From: CAIMMJ01 sp037131955
GTDB taxonomy: Bacteria; Bacteroidota; Bacteroidia; UBA4408
Direction: 5' to 3'
Assembly: GCA_037131955.1 (NCBI GenBank)
Contig: JBAXQC010000002.1
Span: forward strand, 25,157 to 89,156
DNA: 64,000 bases
A model generated the notes under the pieces. That model was given only the letters and a program-made list of their open reading frames with translations, was not told the origin of the DNA and did not search any database. Positions 35,511 through 43,633 of this stretch are shown here, one piece after another. A program made the translations under genes and the position numbers. The first letter of the stretch is position 1, and each line of letters opens with the position of its first letter.

Positions 35511-36698
35511 TTAATGTTGAACGATGAATTTTAAACCTTTATTTTTTCCATCGTTAATAAAATATATTCCATTTTCAATAGTTGAAATATCTAAAATTCT
35601 TTGACCATTATTTACCTCTAAAATTAAGATTATTTTTCCTGTTAAATCACTCAAATAAATTTGTTTGAGTTTAGTTTTTATCGTTAAAAAGTTTGAGGCT
35701 GGATTTGGAAATAAGTTAATTTTGCTTTCTTCTACACCAATAGTCTCAATGGATGAAGCCCTGTAGTTTACAACATTTACTGAGATCATTTGAGAAGTTG
35801 GATTTAATTGGAAATAGGAGGTATCGCAATAGGAAGAAGTGCAATTTTCACTGTCCGTAATTGTAACACAAATTTGATATTGACCAGCCTGTTGATAGAT
35901 GTGTGAAGGATTGTTTGTTGTGTCTGAAGTTCCGTCGCCCCAGCTCCATACATAGCTGAATGGTGGCATTCCTGAATTTTGACTTACTGCTAAAAAATTT
36001 TGATTTGCAGGATCTTCGTTGTACAGATAAAAAAAGGCATTGCAAGGATATGAGCAACTTTGTATACCAGCTGGATAAAGAACAGTAGAATTTTGACTAA
36101 AACATCTCAACTGTGGACTTGGTGGACAAACAATACCACCCATACTTGGTTCTAACAAACCAAATGTGGATCCAATTCCCTCAATATAATAAATTTGATA
36201 AGTTTGATTGGTTAACCACCTTTTTCTGTAACTATTTCCAATTAAAACTGAATCAATAGATAACACTACATCTGGTTGAAAAAAATCTCCATTTGAAAGA
36301 AAACTTTTAACTGTGTCGCCAATTTCCAATGTAAAATCGTATAATAACGTGTCTCTATTATTGTATCTATAATATACTTTTTTTTGCAATGTATCTTGCC
36401 TTATTAATCCTGCAAAATAACCTGGCACGCTATAGGTTTCAAATCCACCGCACATATATGCTCTATGTATAACTTGAGGAACAACTATCCTACTGTAAAC
36501 AGTATCATTAATAATTTCTTCTCCTTGCATTTGAAAAGAATGGTTTGCAGTATTGTAACCAAAAGACATTGGTCCGCAACCTGTGGGTCTAATTACGTTC
36601 CAAACTGCCCCAGAATCAGGGAATGGATGATAGATTGAAGTTTGAGAAAAACAAAAAACAGCATTAAATATTAGTAGAGCAAGAAAATATTTTTTCAT
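35511..36698 (-). CDS. Secreted PKD-domain protein with T9SS sorting domain
   Basis: 395 residues: signal peptide ending FCFSQ, an N-terminal region of unknown fold (about 20-205), a PKD-type domain (about 220-305, with FSYVWSWGDGTSDTTNN and GQYQICVTITD), and a T9SS sorting domain (INLFPNPASN, then LSDLTGKI, then GIYFINDG). The N-terminal region has several cysteines (GPMSFG, MCGGF, CPPSP). A secreted or surface protein; no enzyme motif is recognised. Monocistronic. Confidence 0.85.
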   Translation of the reverse strand: MKKYFLALLIFNAVFCFSQTSIYHPFPDSGAVWNVIRPTGCGPMSFGYNTANHSFQMQGEEIINDTVYSRIVVPQVIHRAYMCGGFETYSVPGYFAGLIRQDTLQKKVYYRYNNRDTLLYDFTLEIGDTVKSFLSNGDFFQPDVVLSIDSVLIGNSYRKRWLTNQTYQIYYIEGIGSTFGLLEPSMGGIVCPPSPQLRCFSQNSTVLYPAGIQSCSYPCNAFFYLYNEDPANQNFLAVSQNSGMPPFSYVWSWGDGTSDTTNNPSHIYQQAGQYQICVTITDSENCTSSYCDTSYFQLNPTSQMISVNVVNYRASSIETIGVEESKINLFPNPASNFLTIKTKLKQIYLSDLTGKIILILEVNNGQRILDISTIENGIYFINDGKNKGLKFIVQH

Positions 36699-36748
36699 AG
36701 TTTGTAGTTTTTATTAGATATGTAAATATACTAATTCTTTCAATTTTT

Positions 36749-37495
36749 TTAGTATACGTGCTGACCTCCGTTTATGCTCATGTTTGCACCAGTTATAAAA
36801 CTTGTTTGTTCGCTGGCCAAAAAGCTTACTAGATGTGCAACTTCGTGTGTGCCGCCTAATCTTCCGACTGGTATTTGAGCCACAATTTGTTCTCTTACTT
36901 TTTCTGGAACTGCCATTACCATATCTGTTCCTATGTATCCAGGAGAAACTGTATTTACTGTAATTCCATACTTTGCAACTTCCATGGCCAAAGTTTTTGT
37001 AAAGCCATGCATACCAGCTTTTGCAGCTGAATAATTGGCTTGTCCAAATTGTCCTCTTTGTCCATTTACTGAAGAAATATTTATTATTCTCCCAAAATTT
37101 CTTTCAATCATTCCATTTATAACATGCCTTGTGCAATTAAAAACAGAGTTTAAATTTGAGTTGATTACTGCATGCCAATCTTCAGCCGACATTTTTGCAA
37201 ATCGGCCGTCTCTGGTAATTCCTGCATTGTTTACGAGGGTATCTATTTTTCCTATTTCATTTTCAATTTTTTGCACCATTTCGCCAACTGAATCAAAATT
37301 GGTTACATCGGCATAATAAATATCAACATCTATACCATGCGATTTTAATTCTTCATGCCAAGCTTTTGCTTTTTTTTCATCGCGATAATTTCCGATTACG
37401 TGAAACCCGTCTGCAAATAATTTCTTACACATTGCAGTTCCAAGCCCACCTGTGGCACCTGTTACCAATACTACTCTTTTGTTATTTTTATCCAT
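36749..37495 (-). CDS. phaB: Acetoacetyl-CoA reductase (PhaB/PhbB-type SDR)
   Basis: 248 residues, short-chain dehydrogenase fold. The NADP site is TGATGGLG, and NNAG and the catalytic triad (S in NISSVNGQ, YSAAKAG) are present. The PhaB-specific blocks VNGQRGQFGQANYSAAKAG and the ending SINGGQHVY separate it from ordinary FabG. It reduces acetoacetyl-CoA to (R)-3-hydroxybutyryl-CoA, the monomer for polyhydroxybutyrate. Encoded 67 bp after phaJ on the same strand; no PHA synthase is in the window. Confidence 0.9.
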   Translation of the reverse strand: MDKNNKRVVLVTGATGGLGTAMCKKLFADGFHVIGNYRDEKKAKAWHEELKSHGIDVDIYYADVTNFDSVGEMVQKIENEIGKIDTLVNNAGITRDGRFAKMSAEDWHAVINSNLNSVFNCTRHVINGMIERNFGRIINISSVNGQRGQFGQANYSAAKAGMHGFTKTLAMEVAKYGITVNTVSPGYIGTDMVMAVPEKVREQIVAQIPVGRLGGTHEVAHLVSFLASEQTSFITGANMSINGGQHVY

Positions 37496-37562
37496 GGCAA
37501 ATATTTTCTATAAAGTTAAAAGAGAAAATGGATAAACAAAAATAATGAAGATTAAAACATTG

Positions 37563-37967
37563 TTATTTAATCACATTTACGTTCATCACGCTTGCTTCGC
37601 CAACAGTTGTTGCCTTTTGAGTTTCGGGATCAATAATTTTAGTTTCAATTACTGCACGATTCTTTTCTAAATTTATTTCCTTTACGGTAAGGACCGCCTG
37701 ATAAGTTTTTCCTGCATACATGGGTTTTAAGAACTGAATATTTTGCCCCAAATAAATAGTTCCTTCGCCAGGAAATAACGTTCCAAGAATCTTCGAAAAC
37801 AAAGCAGCTCCAAGCATTCCATGCATAATTGGCACTTTAAACATGGTAGTTGATGCATATTCTGCATTTATGTGCACCGGGTTGTTATCTCCAGTAACTC
37901 TTGCAAAATCTTCTACATCCTTTTGGCTGTAAAAAAAATCGTGTGTAAAGGTGTCGTTTAGTTTCAT
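37563..37967 (-). CDS. phaJ: MaoC-like (R)-specific enoyl-CoA hydratase
   Basis: 134 residues from ATG 37967. An in-frame ATG at 38012 would add 15 residues, but the likely -7 element lies between the two. The hot-dog-fold hydratase motif is DFARVTGDNNPVHINAEYA, with the catalytic aspartate and histidine. It would convert trans-enoyl-CoA to (R)-3-hydroxyacyl-CoA, feeding PHA or R-hydroxyacyl metabolism together with phaB just downstream. Confidence 0.86.
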   Translation of the reverse strand: MKLNDTFTHDFFYSQKDVEDFARVTGDNNPVHINAEYASTTMFKVPIMHGMLGAALFSKILGTLFPGEGTIYLGQNIQFLKPMYAGKTYQAVLTVKEINLEKNRAVIETKIIDPETQKATTVGEASVMNVNVIK

Positions 37968-37987
37968 AGCTTTTTGATATATGGTGT

Positions 37988-37995
37988 CAAATGTA
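37988..37995 (-). promoter_or_regulatory. Possible -7 element of the phaJ-phaB promoter
   Basis: TACATTTG on the minus strand matches TAnnTTTG; no well-spaced TTTG is found upstream. It lies between the two possible phaJ starts and so argues for the downstream one (37967). Confidence 0.35.
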
Positions 37996-38030
37996 CATTT
38001 TTGTAAAAACAAATTATTACAATCAGTTCA

Positions 38031-40376
38031 ATGAATAAAAAAATAATTTTTGGAATTACTTGTTGCTTGGCATTGGTAACATTTACAAAAAAGACTAAGG
38101 CACAAATAATTAGAGGAATTGCATCTCCAATTACCCTACAAATGGGAGCAACGGAAGTGTTGTTAAGCGATTATGTTGTGGATGTTTCAATTATTGATTC
38201 AGTAACTGTGCATCCTTCTATGAAAAAAAATTATGTGGCTAAAACCAGTAAAGTTGTAATCCTCCCAAACCCAACAAAAGTGCCAGTTCTTAGCGTAATG
38301 AGAGTTTGGAGCAAAGGAAAGAGCGAAGAAATTCTGGTTCAAAAATCAAGAAAAGAAATAAAAGTTATTGCTTTTGATGCAAAAGGTAAAGAGTATAAAA
38401 AAGTTTCCATTGCCGGTGATTTTAATTCTTGGAGTGCAGACAAAACCCCTTTAAATTTTAACAATGGAAAATGGATAGGAATTTTAAACTTAAATCCTGG
38501 CAGTTACTCATACCAAATGGTTTTAGATGGCAAGTGGAGCATAGATAGAAACAACAAAGATTCTGTTTCTAATGGATCTGGTGCATATAATTCTTTATTG
38601 AAAATTGGAAAACCATTTGAAATTTATCCAAGCATTATGACTGATAAATTAGTAGGAAATACTGTTTATATTAAACCTGTAAACAGAATGCCTTCTGATA
38701 CTATTATTGCGTTCCTAAACAATCAAACGTTAGAAAGCGGAGCTGTAAAAAAAGATTCTTTGGGCTTTTCTATTCAGGTAAATTCAACTGCCAAAGGAGT
38801 AAATTGGCTGCGAATTTTTAGTTACAACAGAATAGGAGCAAGTAACGATTTATTGATTCCTGTTGTAGATGGAAAAGTAGATACAAGCTATGTTAGAAAA
38901 AGCAAATACAACATGGCAATGTATTTTGCTTTAGTTGATAGATTTAATAATGGTAACAAAGAAAACGACAAGCCTTTAAAAGACAAAGACATTGATGTAA
39001 GAGCAAATTACCAAGGTGGAGATTTGGCTGGTATCACAAAAAAAATAAAGGATGGTTATTTTAAAGATTTAGGAATAAATACAATTTGGATTTCTCCTAT
39101 AGTTCAAAATCCCGAAATTGGCTATGTAGAATATCCTGAGCCAAAAAGAAAATACAGCGGATACCATGGATATTGGCCTATTTCTTCTAGTAAAATAGAT
39201 AACCGTTTTGGCACTGACGCAGAATTGAAAGAATTGGTGGCTGAAGCTCATAAAAATGGAATTAAAATACTTTTAGACTTTGTGGCAAATCACGTTCACG
39301 AAGAACATCCATTGTATAAAAACCACAAAGATTGGACAACACCAATTGATTTGCCTGACGGTAAAAAAAATATAAGAATTTGGGACGACCAAAGACTTAC
39401 TACTTGGTTCGATACATTTTTGCCCGACTTAGATTACAGCAAACCCCAAGTAATTAATGCCATGACAGACTCAGCCGTTTGGTGGATAAAAAATTACCAG
39501 CTCGACGGTTTTAGGCATGACGCTACCAAACATGTTTCCGAAGATTTTTGGCGAGCTCTTACCCTTAAATTAAAAACTACTTTCCCTGACAAAGATATTT
39601 TTCAGATTGGCGAAACCTTTGGAAGTAGAGAGTTAATTGGCACCTATGTAAACAGTGGTGAACAAGATTCTCAGTTTGATTTTAATACCTATTTTGATGC
39701 AAGAGAAATATTTGCTACTAGCAATAGCGATTTTACCAAACTAAAAAATTCAGTTTACGAAACCTTTAATTATTATGGTTGCCACCATTTAATGGGAAAC
39801 ATTACAGGAAACCACGACATTGCAAGATTTATAAGTTATGCGGGCGAAGGAATGACGTTTAACGAAGACGACAGAAAGGTGGCATGGAGCAGAGAAGTTC
39901 AAGTAAAAAATCCTAACGGTTATAAAAAACTGTTACAATTACAGGCATTTAATTTAACCATTCCTGGAGTACCTGTAATTTATTATGGCGATGAATTTGG
40001 AATGCCGGGAGCAGGCGACCCAGACAACAGAAGAATGATGAAGTTTGAAGGATTTAATGAAAATGAAAAACAAACTTTTGAAGCTACAAAAAAACTGGTT
40101 AAACTGAGAGAATCAAGCAATGCCTTGTTATTAGGTGATACCTACTTTTTAAAGGCTACCGTTGGAGAATTTGCTTACATGAGACATTTCTTTGACGATA
40201 CAAAAGTTATTGTTTTTAATTCTACCAACAATTCAAAAACTATTGAAGTGCCATTGCCATTCTCTTTTAAGTTTTCTAAGGTAGTGGACGGTTCAAAGCT
40301 AAAAGCAATAAATCAAAACGGTTTATTAAAAATAGAAATTCCAGCAAATGGATTTGAGATTATTACTTTAAAATAA
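38031..40376 (+). CDS. Secreted GH13 alpha-amylase/cyclomaltodextrinase-family enzyme with CBM48-like domain
   Basis: 781 residues with a signal sequence ending KKTKAQ. A glycogen-binding CBM48/E-set-like unit follows at about 120-185 (SIAGDFNSWSADKTPL then YSYQMVLDGKW). The GH13 barrel shows region I DFVANHVHEEH, region II DGFRHDATKH with the nucleophile aspartate, region III QIGETFG with the acid/base glutamate, and region IV GNITGNHD. A C-terminal beta domain ends ANGFEIITLK. Probably periplasmic or extracellular, acting on alpha-glucans or maltodextrins. Its 3' end overlaps the converging membrane gene by 14 bp. Confidence 0.93.
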   Translation: MNKKIIFGITCCLALVTFTKKTKAQIIRGIASPITLQMGATEVLLSDYVVDVSIIDSVTVHPSMKKNYVAKTSKVVILPNPTKVPVLSVMRVWSKGKSEEILVQKSRKEIKVIAFDAKGKEYKKVSIAGDFNSWSADKTPLNFNNGKWIGILNLNPGSYSYQMVLDGKWSIDRNNKDSVSNGSGAYNSLLKIGKPFEIYPSIMTDKLVGNTVYIKPVNRMPSDTIIAFLNNQTLESGAVKKDSLGFSIQVNSTAKGVNWLRIFSYNRIGASNDLLIPVVDGKVDTSYVRKSKYNMAMYFALVDRFNNGNKENDKPLKDKDIDVRANYQGGDLAGITKKIKDGYFKDLGINTIWISPIVQNPEIGYVEYPEPKRKYSGYHGYWPISSSKIDNRFGTDAELKELVAEAHKNGIKILLDFVANHVHEEHPLYKNHKDWTTPIDLPDGKKNIRIWDDQRLTTWFDTFLPDLDYSKPQVINAMTDSAVWWIKNYQLDGFRHDATKHVSEDFWRALTLKLKTTFPDKDIFQIGETFGSRELIGTYVNSGEQDSQFDFNTYFDAREIFATSNSDFTKLKNSVYETFNYYGCHHLMGNITGNHDIARFISYAGEGMTFNEDDRKVAWSREVQVKNPNGYKKLLQLQAFNLTIPGVPVIYYGDEFGMPGAGDPDNRRMMKFEGFNENEKQTFEATKKLVKLRESSNALLLGDTYFLKATVGEFAYMRHFFDDTKVIVFNSTNNSKTIEVPLPFSFKFSKVVDGSKLKAINQNGLLKIEIPANGFEIITLK

Positions 40377-41388
40377 ACCGGGAATTTACCTTTTTACCCA
40401 AGTAGTGATTGAATATGTTTTTAAGGGTAATTCCATTAAGTGGAAATTCCATAATAACGTGTAGAATACTCAAAAATAATAATGAGGTAAATCCTAACGT
40501 ATAATTTATAAAATACAAAGAAAGAGCACTTATCCAAATTGCTAGTATTGGAATTAGTTTTTTTGATTCTAATTTATGCCAACCAATAATTTCTACTTTA
40601 GAAAACCAGTTTAAATAATGGTACGTATAGGCAAATGCAATAAAGCGTTGCAATTTAATGGACCATGAATTAGTATAAGAAAAATCCTGACCACCAGAAA
40701 ATAACTTATTGAAAGTAGTGTGAGTGAAATTAAAATTGCTTGCATTAAAAAGAGTGATTGTACCATTATTTAATTCAAAAATTGGTTCAAAAGTTGGTAT
40801 TAAAAATAGCAATGCAACAAAAGACAAATAGAGATATAAACTGATTTTTGCATACAAGCTATTGCTCTTTAGTGCGCCAAGCCATATAAAAAGTAGAGTA
40901 AAAGAAAATACATGTATTAAAGTTGTGACCATTACAGCAAAAAATAACTTTACTTCTCCCAAGCTTGATATTACTGATGCAATTAAAAGGCAGAAAATAA
41001 TTTTTTTGAGCAAATCAAATTTAGTATAAAACTCTTTTCGTAATAATGCAAATACTAAACTAAATAGGATGATAAACGAAAGTCCGTAATAATAATTCTT
41101 TGCAAAAAAACTCAACAGTGCGGGATTTAAAAATTGAATGTAATTCCATAAGGTACCAATTATTGATGTAAGAAAAATCAAGATAGAAGCAGCAATAAGA
41201 ATTGACTTTTCAATTTTTTTTACGGTAAAAAAATTTCGCTCTTTTAACCAATACAATTCCGTTAAGTAGTGCAATGGCCCTAAAACTATGTAAGAGAATA
41301 AAAATAGTTCAAATGGAAAAATAAACGACGCAAGTGCAGAAATAATTATTAAAAATATATTTAGTTTTTCAATTTTTAGTGTTTCCAA
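40363..41388 (-). CDS. Polytopic membrane protein with intramembrane histidines, last gene of the B12 operon
   Basis: 341 residues with about eight or nine hydrophobic helices; no family name can be given. Histidines sit within or at the ends of helices: YIVLGPLHYLTELYW, VTTLIHVFSFTLLF, YTYHYLNWFSKVEIIGWHK and LSILHVIMEFPLNG. The GPLHYLTE and HYLNW motifs look conserved-site-like, reminiscent of metal- or heme-ligating membrane enzymes, but I recognise no characterised homologue. It follows the 83-residue gene by 11 bp in the riboswitch-controlled operon, so it may handle cobalamin or a product of it. That link is by position only. Confidence 0.7.
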   Translation of the reverse strand: METLKIEKLNIFLIIISALASFIFPFELFLFSYIVLGPLHYLTELYWLKERNFFTVKKIEKSILIAASILIFLTSIIGTLWNYIQFLNPALLSFFAKNYYYGLSFIILFSLVFALLRKEFYTKFDLLKKIIFCLLIASVISSLGEVKLFFAVMVTTLIHVFSFTLLFIWLGALKSNSLYAKISLYLYLSFVALLFLIPTFEPIFELNNGTITLFNASNFNFTHTTFNKLFSGGQDFSYTNSWSIKLQRFIAFAYTYHYLNWFSKVEIIGWHKLESKKLIPILAIWISALSLYFINYTLGFTSLLFLSILHVIMEFPLNGITLKNIFNHYLGKKVNSRFILK

Positions 41389-41399
41389 TCAATAAGTAT

Positions 41400-41651
41400 T
41401 TAAAGAGCTATATCATTAAAAGTGGTATAGAAATCTTTACTCATTTTTTCAAAGGTAGCCCTAACATCTTCTATCATTTTATCTTTCACCATCAATTCCA
41501 ATTGTTCGTCAGAAGAAACCATAAAATCTAATTCGCTTAGTTTATAGTTTTGCTCAAAATTTCCTTTTTCAAATTTTACAATGAATTTTTGATTCATATA
41601 AAATATAGAAACTTTAATTTCATCTACAGAAAATTCTCTAATTACTCTCAT
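41400..41651 (-). CDS. Small conserved-looking hypothetical protein in the B12 operon
   Basis: 83 residues, soluble, no signal peptide and no recognised motif. MRVIREFSVDEIKVSIFYMN is strand-like and the C-terminal half helical and acidic (VKDKMIEDVRATFEKMSKDF). The start codon immediately follows the propeller gene's stop, and the membrane gene begins 11 bp after it, so it is translated within the operon. Probably cytoplasmic; function unknown. Confidence 0.7.
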   Translation of the reverse strand: MRVIREFSVDEIKVSIFYMNQKFIVKFEKGNFEQNYKLSELDFMVSSDEQLELMVKDKMIEDVRATFEKMSKDFYTTFNDIAL

Positions 41652-42683
41652 TTACTTAAATAAAAATTCCGATGGAATTATTCCAACAGGATAAGTTTTT
41701 AAAAGTACTGCTTTTGCAGTGTATTTAAAAACCTGGCCCTTGCGCTGGTAATCTTTAGCATCGCTAATCCAAATATTGCTGTTACTTGGTTCTATTCCTA
41801 AACCATTAAACAATTGATTTTGTGAGGCAGAAACTAAAGGTTCACTGGGCAGTGTAAGTGTGTTAATGGACATTGAATAAACATTTTTATGTATGAACCA
41901 CAAACTGTCTTTTGCTAAATTGGTGCATAAACTTTTTGGTTCTGCCGCAAGACTAAAACTTAATTCTAACTCTTTGTTTAAATTCTCTGGATTGTACCTG
42001 TACAGTTTTCCTTGCTTTGATTCTAAATTATTTCCTTTAGATAAAATCCACAATTTTTTGTTTTTATCAAGCACCATCGAATTGGCAAATGTTCCAACTT
42101 CAATGCTATCGGTAATGCTTAAACTATTAATGTTTAAAACATATAATTTTGAAGAATAAACATTGCTAACAAAAATTTTATCATCAACCTTTAGCATTTT
42201 TTCTGACCATCCATTAAATTCAATTTCTTGCAGAATGGATAAGTTTTTTAAATCTATTTTGTACAGTTTGTTGGCATACAATTCACTTACCAATCCTACG
42301 TTTTCATCTAATGGCAAAACATACCTTGGTGAAAAAAATCCGGTTATTGTTTTTACAGATTTAAATGTTGAAGTATCTACTACTTCTATATTATTGGAGT
42401 TATTTACTACTATAAAATACTTGTCGTTTACCAAAGTTATACTTTGCACAACATCACCTAAGCCTCTGTTGTTCACATATCTAAAATTGTCTTCAACTAT
42501 CGTTTCATCTTTTAGTGAAACCATAGAAACAGATCCATTACCCCATCCAAAATTCCCCTCGCAAACTACAAATACTTTTTGTGGAGCAATTATCGCATGT
42601 TTAATTTGGGGCAATGGAATTCTATCCCTTTTGCATCCACTAAAAATAGCTATAACAGAAAGAAGTTTAATTAAATTTTTCAG
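41652..42683 (-). CDS. YncE/BtuG-like beta-propeller lipoprotein
   Basis: 343 residues if translation begins at CTG 42683, which overlaps the preceding stop as CTGA. That start gives MKNLIKLLSVIAIFSGC, a proper lipoprotein signal with the acylated cysteine at 17; a later TTG (42614) would drop it. The rest is repeat-like beta-propeller sequence (VFVVCEGNFGWGNGSVSM, TFKSVKTITGFFSPRYVLP, NSMVLDKNKKLWILSKG), resembling the YncE/DUF5074 group. In gut Bacteroides the propeller lipoprotein BtuG is a surface cobalamin-binding protein that pairs with BtuB. Its place in a B12-riboswitch operon makes the same role likely here. Confidence 0.85.
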   Translation of the reverse strand: MKNLIKLLSVIAIFSGCKRDRIPLPQIKHAIIAPQKVFVVCEGNFGWGNGSVSMVSLKDETIVEDNFRYVNNRGLGDVVQSITLVNDKYFIVVNNSNNIEVVDTSTFKSVKTITGFFSPRYVLPLDENVGLVSELYANKLYKIDLKNLSILQEIEFNGWSEKMLKVDDKIFVSNVYSSKLYVLNINSLSITDSIEVGTFANSMVLDKNKKLWILSKGNNLESKQGKLYRYNPENLNKELELSFSLAAEPKSLCTNLAKDSLWFIHKNVYSMSINTLTLPSEPLVSASQNQLFNGLGIEPSNSNIWISDAKDYQRKGQVFKYTAKAVLLKTYPVGIIPSEFLFK

Positions 42684-43630
42684 TTTTTTATAAATTTTTG
42701 ATTGATATTACTGTTTGTTGTGTTTACAAAATATATTCCTCTAGATAAATCGCTTAAATCAACACAGTTGTTTAAACTGTTGCAAGTAAAAGTTTTTACA
42801 ACTGCTCCTAGTGAATTAAAAATATTTATAACTTCATTGTTAGAATTGGTTTTATTAATGATAATGTAATTGTTACAAGGATTTGGAAAAATTTTTAAGG
42901 TATTTTTTTGTGAACTTGCAATAGAAAGTGGGAAGGATGAAACAATGTTGTCTAAACAAAAAAATGCTGGCGTATTCATGCCAAAAGCTCCATTGTCGCT
43001 TGAACGTAGTGTTAATAAAATGCTATCTGCGTTAGAAATATTAGGAGAAAAATTTCTCCAATTGTTTACAATATAATCTTGCGAATTGTCTGAAAATCTA
43101 TAATCTGCTAAATAAAATTCAGCGGTGTCGTTGGTAAGTTCGCCATTAACGTAAGGCCTGAACGTTAGCGTAAAAAAATCGGGAACATTTCCGCTGTCTC
43201 CACCAAAAGCAGTTGCAAAAAGATCACCGTTTTTCATGCTGTTTGCAGCATAAGTTGTGGTAGTGATGTCTAGACTAATTAAATTTATTTTATCGCCTGA
43301 ATATTGTGGTTTTAAAATAGTATTGTTTTGAGATACTATATAAGTGTTGGAGTTACTTCCTCTTCCTGGTTTTGCCGAATATAGGTTTGTATAAGTTCCG
43401 TTTATTGTATCTCTCATGCTGCTGTAGGCAAATCCCGCAGCCCAATATCCACCAAACGAGGTATCGTATTTTGTAGTAAAATGCAAACCACCGTTTTCAA
43501 AACCGTTACCTCCGGTGCTAGCGTTCCAAAAGCTATCAAGGGGTAACGAAAGATGTTCGAATGTTGCAGTTTCTTGAGCTGAAACAAATTTGAATGTGAT
43601 GATTGCAAAAAGTGTAATTATTTTTTTCAT
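42680..43630 (-). CDS. DUF4465-domain protein with T9SS sorting domain
   Basis: 316 residues: signal peptide ending FKFVSAQ, a DUF4465-type beta-sandwich (about 20-225, with STGGNGFENGGLHF, GGYWAAGFAYSS and AEFYLADYRF), and a T9SS sorting domain (LKIFPNPCNN, then FNSLGAVVKTF, then GIYFVNTTN, ending KFIKN). From memory, BtuH cobalamin-binding proteins of gut Bacteroides belong to this domain group, so a surface B12-binding role is plausible. It follows the TonB receptor by 3 bp. A T9SS tail instead of a lipoprotein anchor is notable. Confidence 0.87.
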   Translation of the reverse strand: MKKIITLFAIITFKFVSAQETATFEHLSLPLDSFWNASTGGNGFENGGLHFTTKYDTSFGGYWAAGFAYSSMRDTINGTYTNLYSAKPGRGSNSNTYIVSQNNTILKPQYSGDKINLISLDITTTTYAANSMKNGDLFATAFGGDSGNVPDFFTLTFRPYVNGELTNDTAEFYLADYRFSDNSQDYIVNNWRNFSPNISNADSILLTLRSSDNGAFGMNTPAFFCLDNIVSSFPLSIASSQKNTLKIFPNPCNNYIIINKTNSNNEVINIFNSLGAVVKTFTCNSLNNCVDLSDLSRGIYFVNTTNSNINQKFIKN

Positions 43631-43633
43631 GTT

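Noticed and set aside
36749..37495. Calling the SDR gene fabG
   Set aside because: The VNGQRGQFGQ block and the NGGQHVY ending are PhaB-like, and the gene sits with a MaoC hydratase rather than fatty acid synthesis genes.
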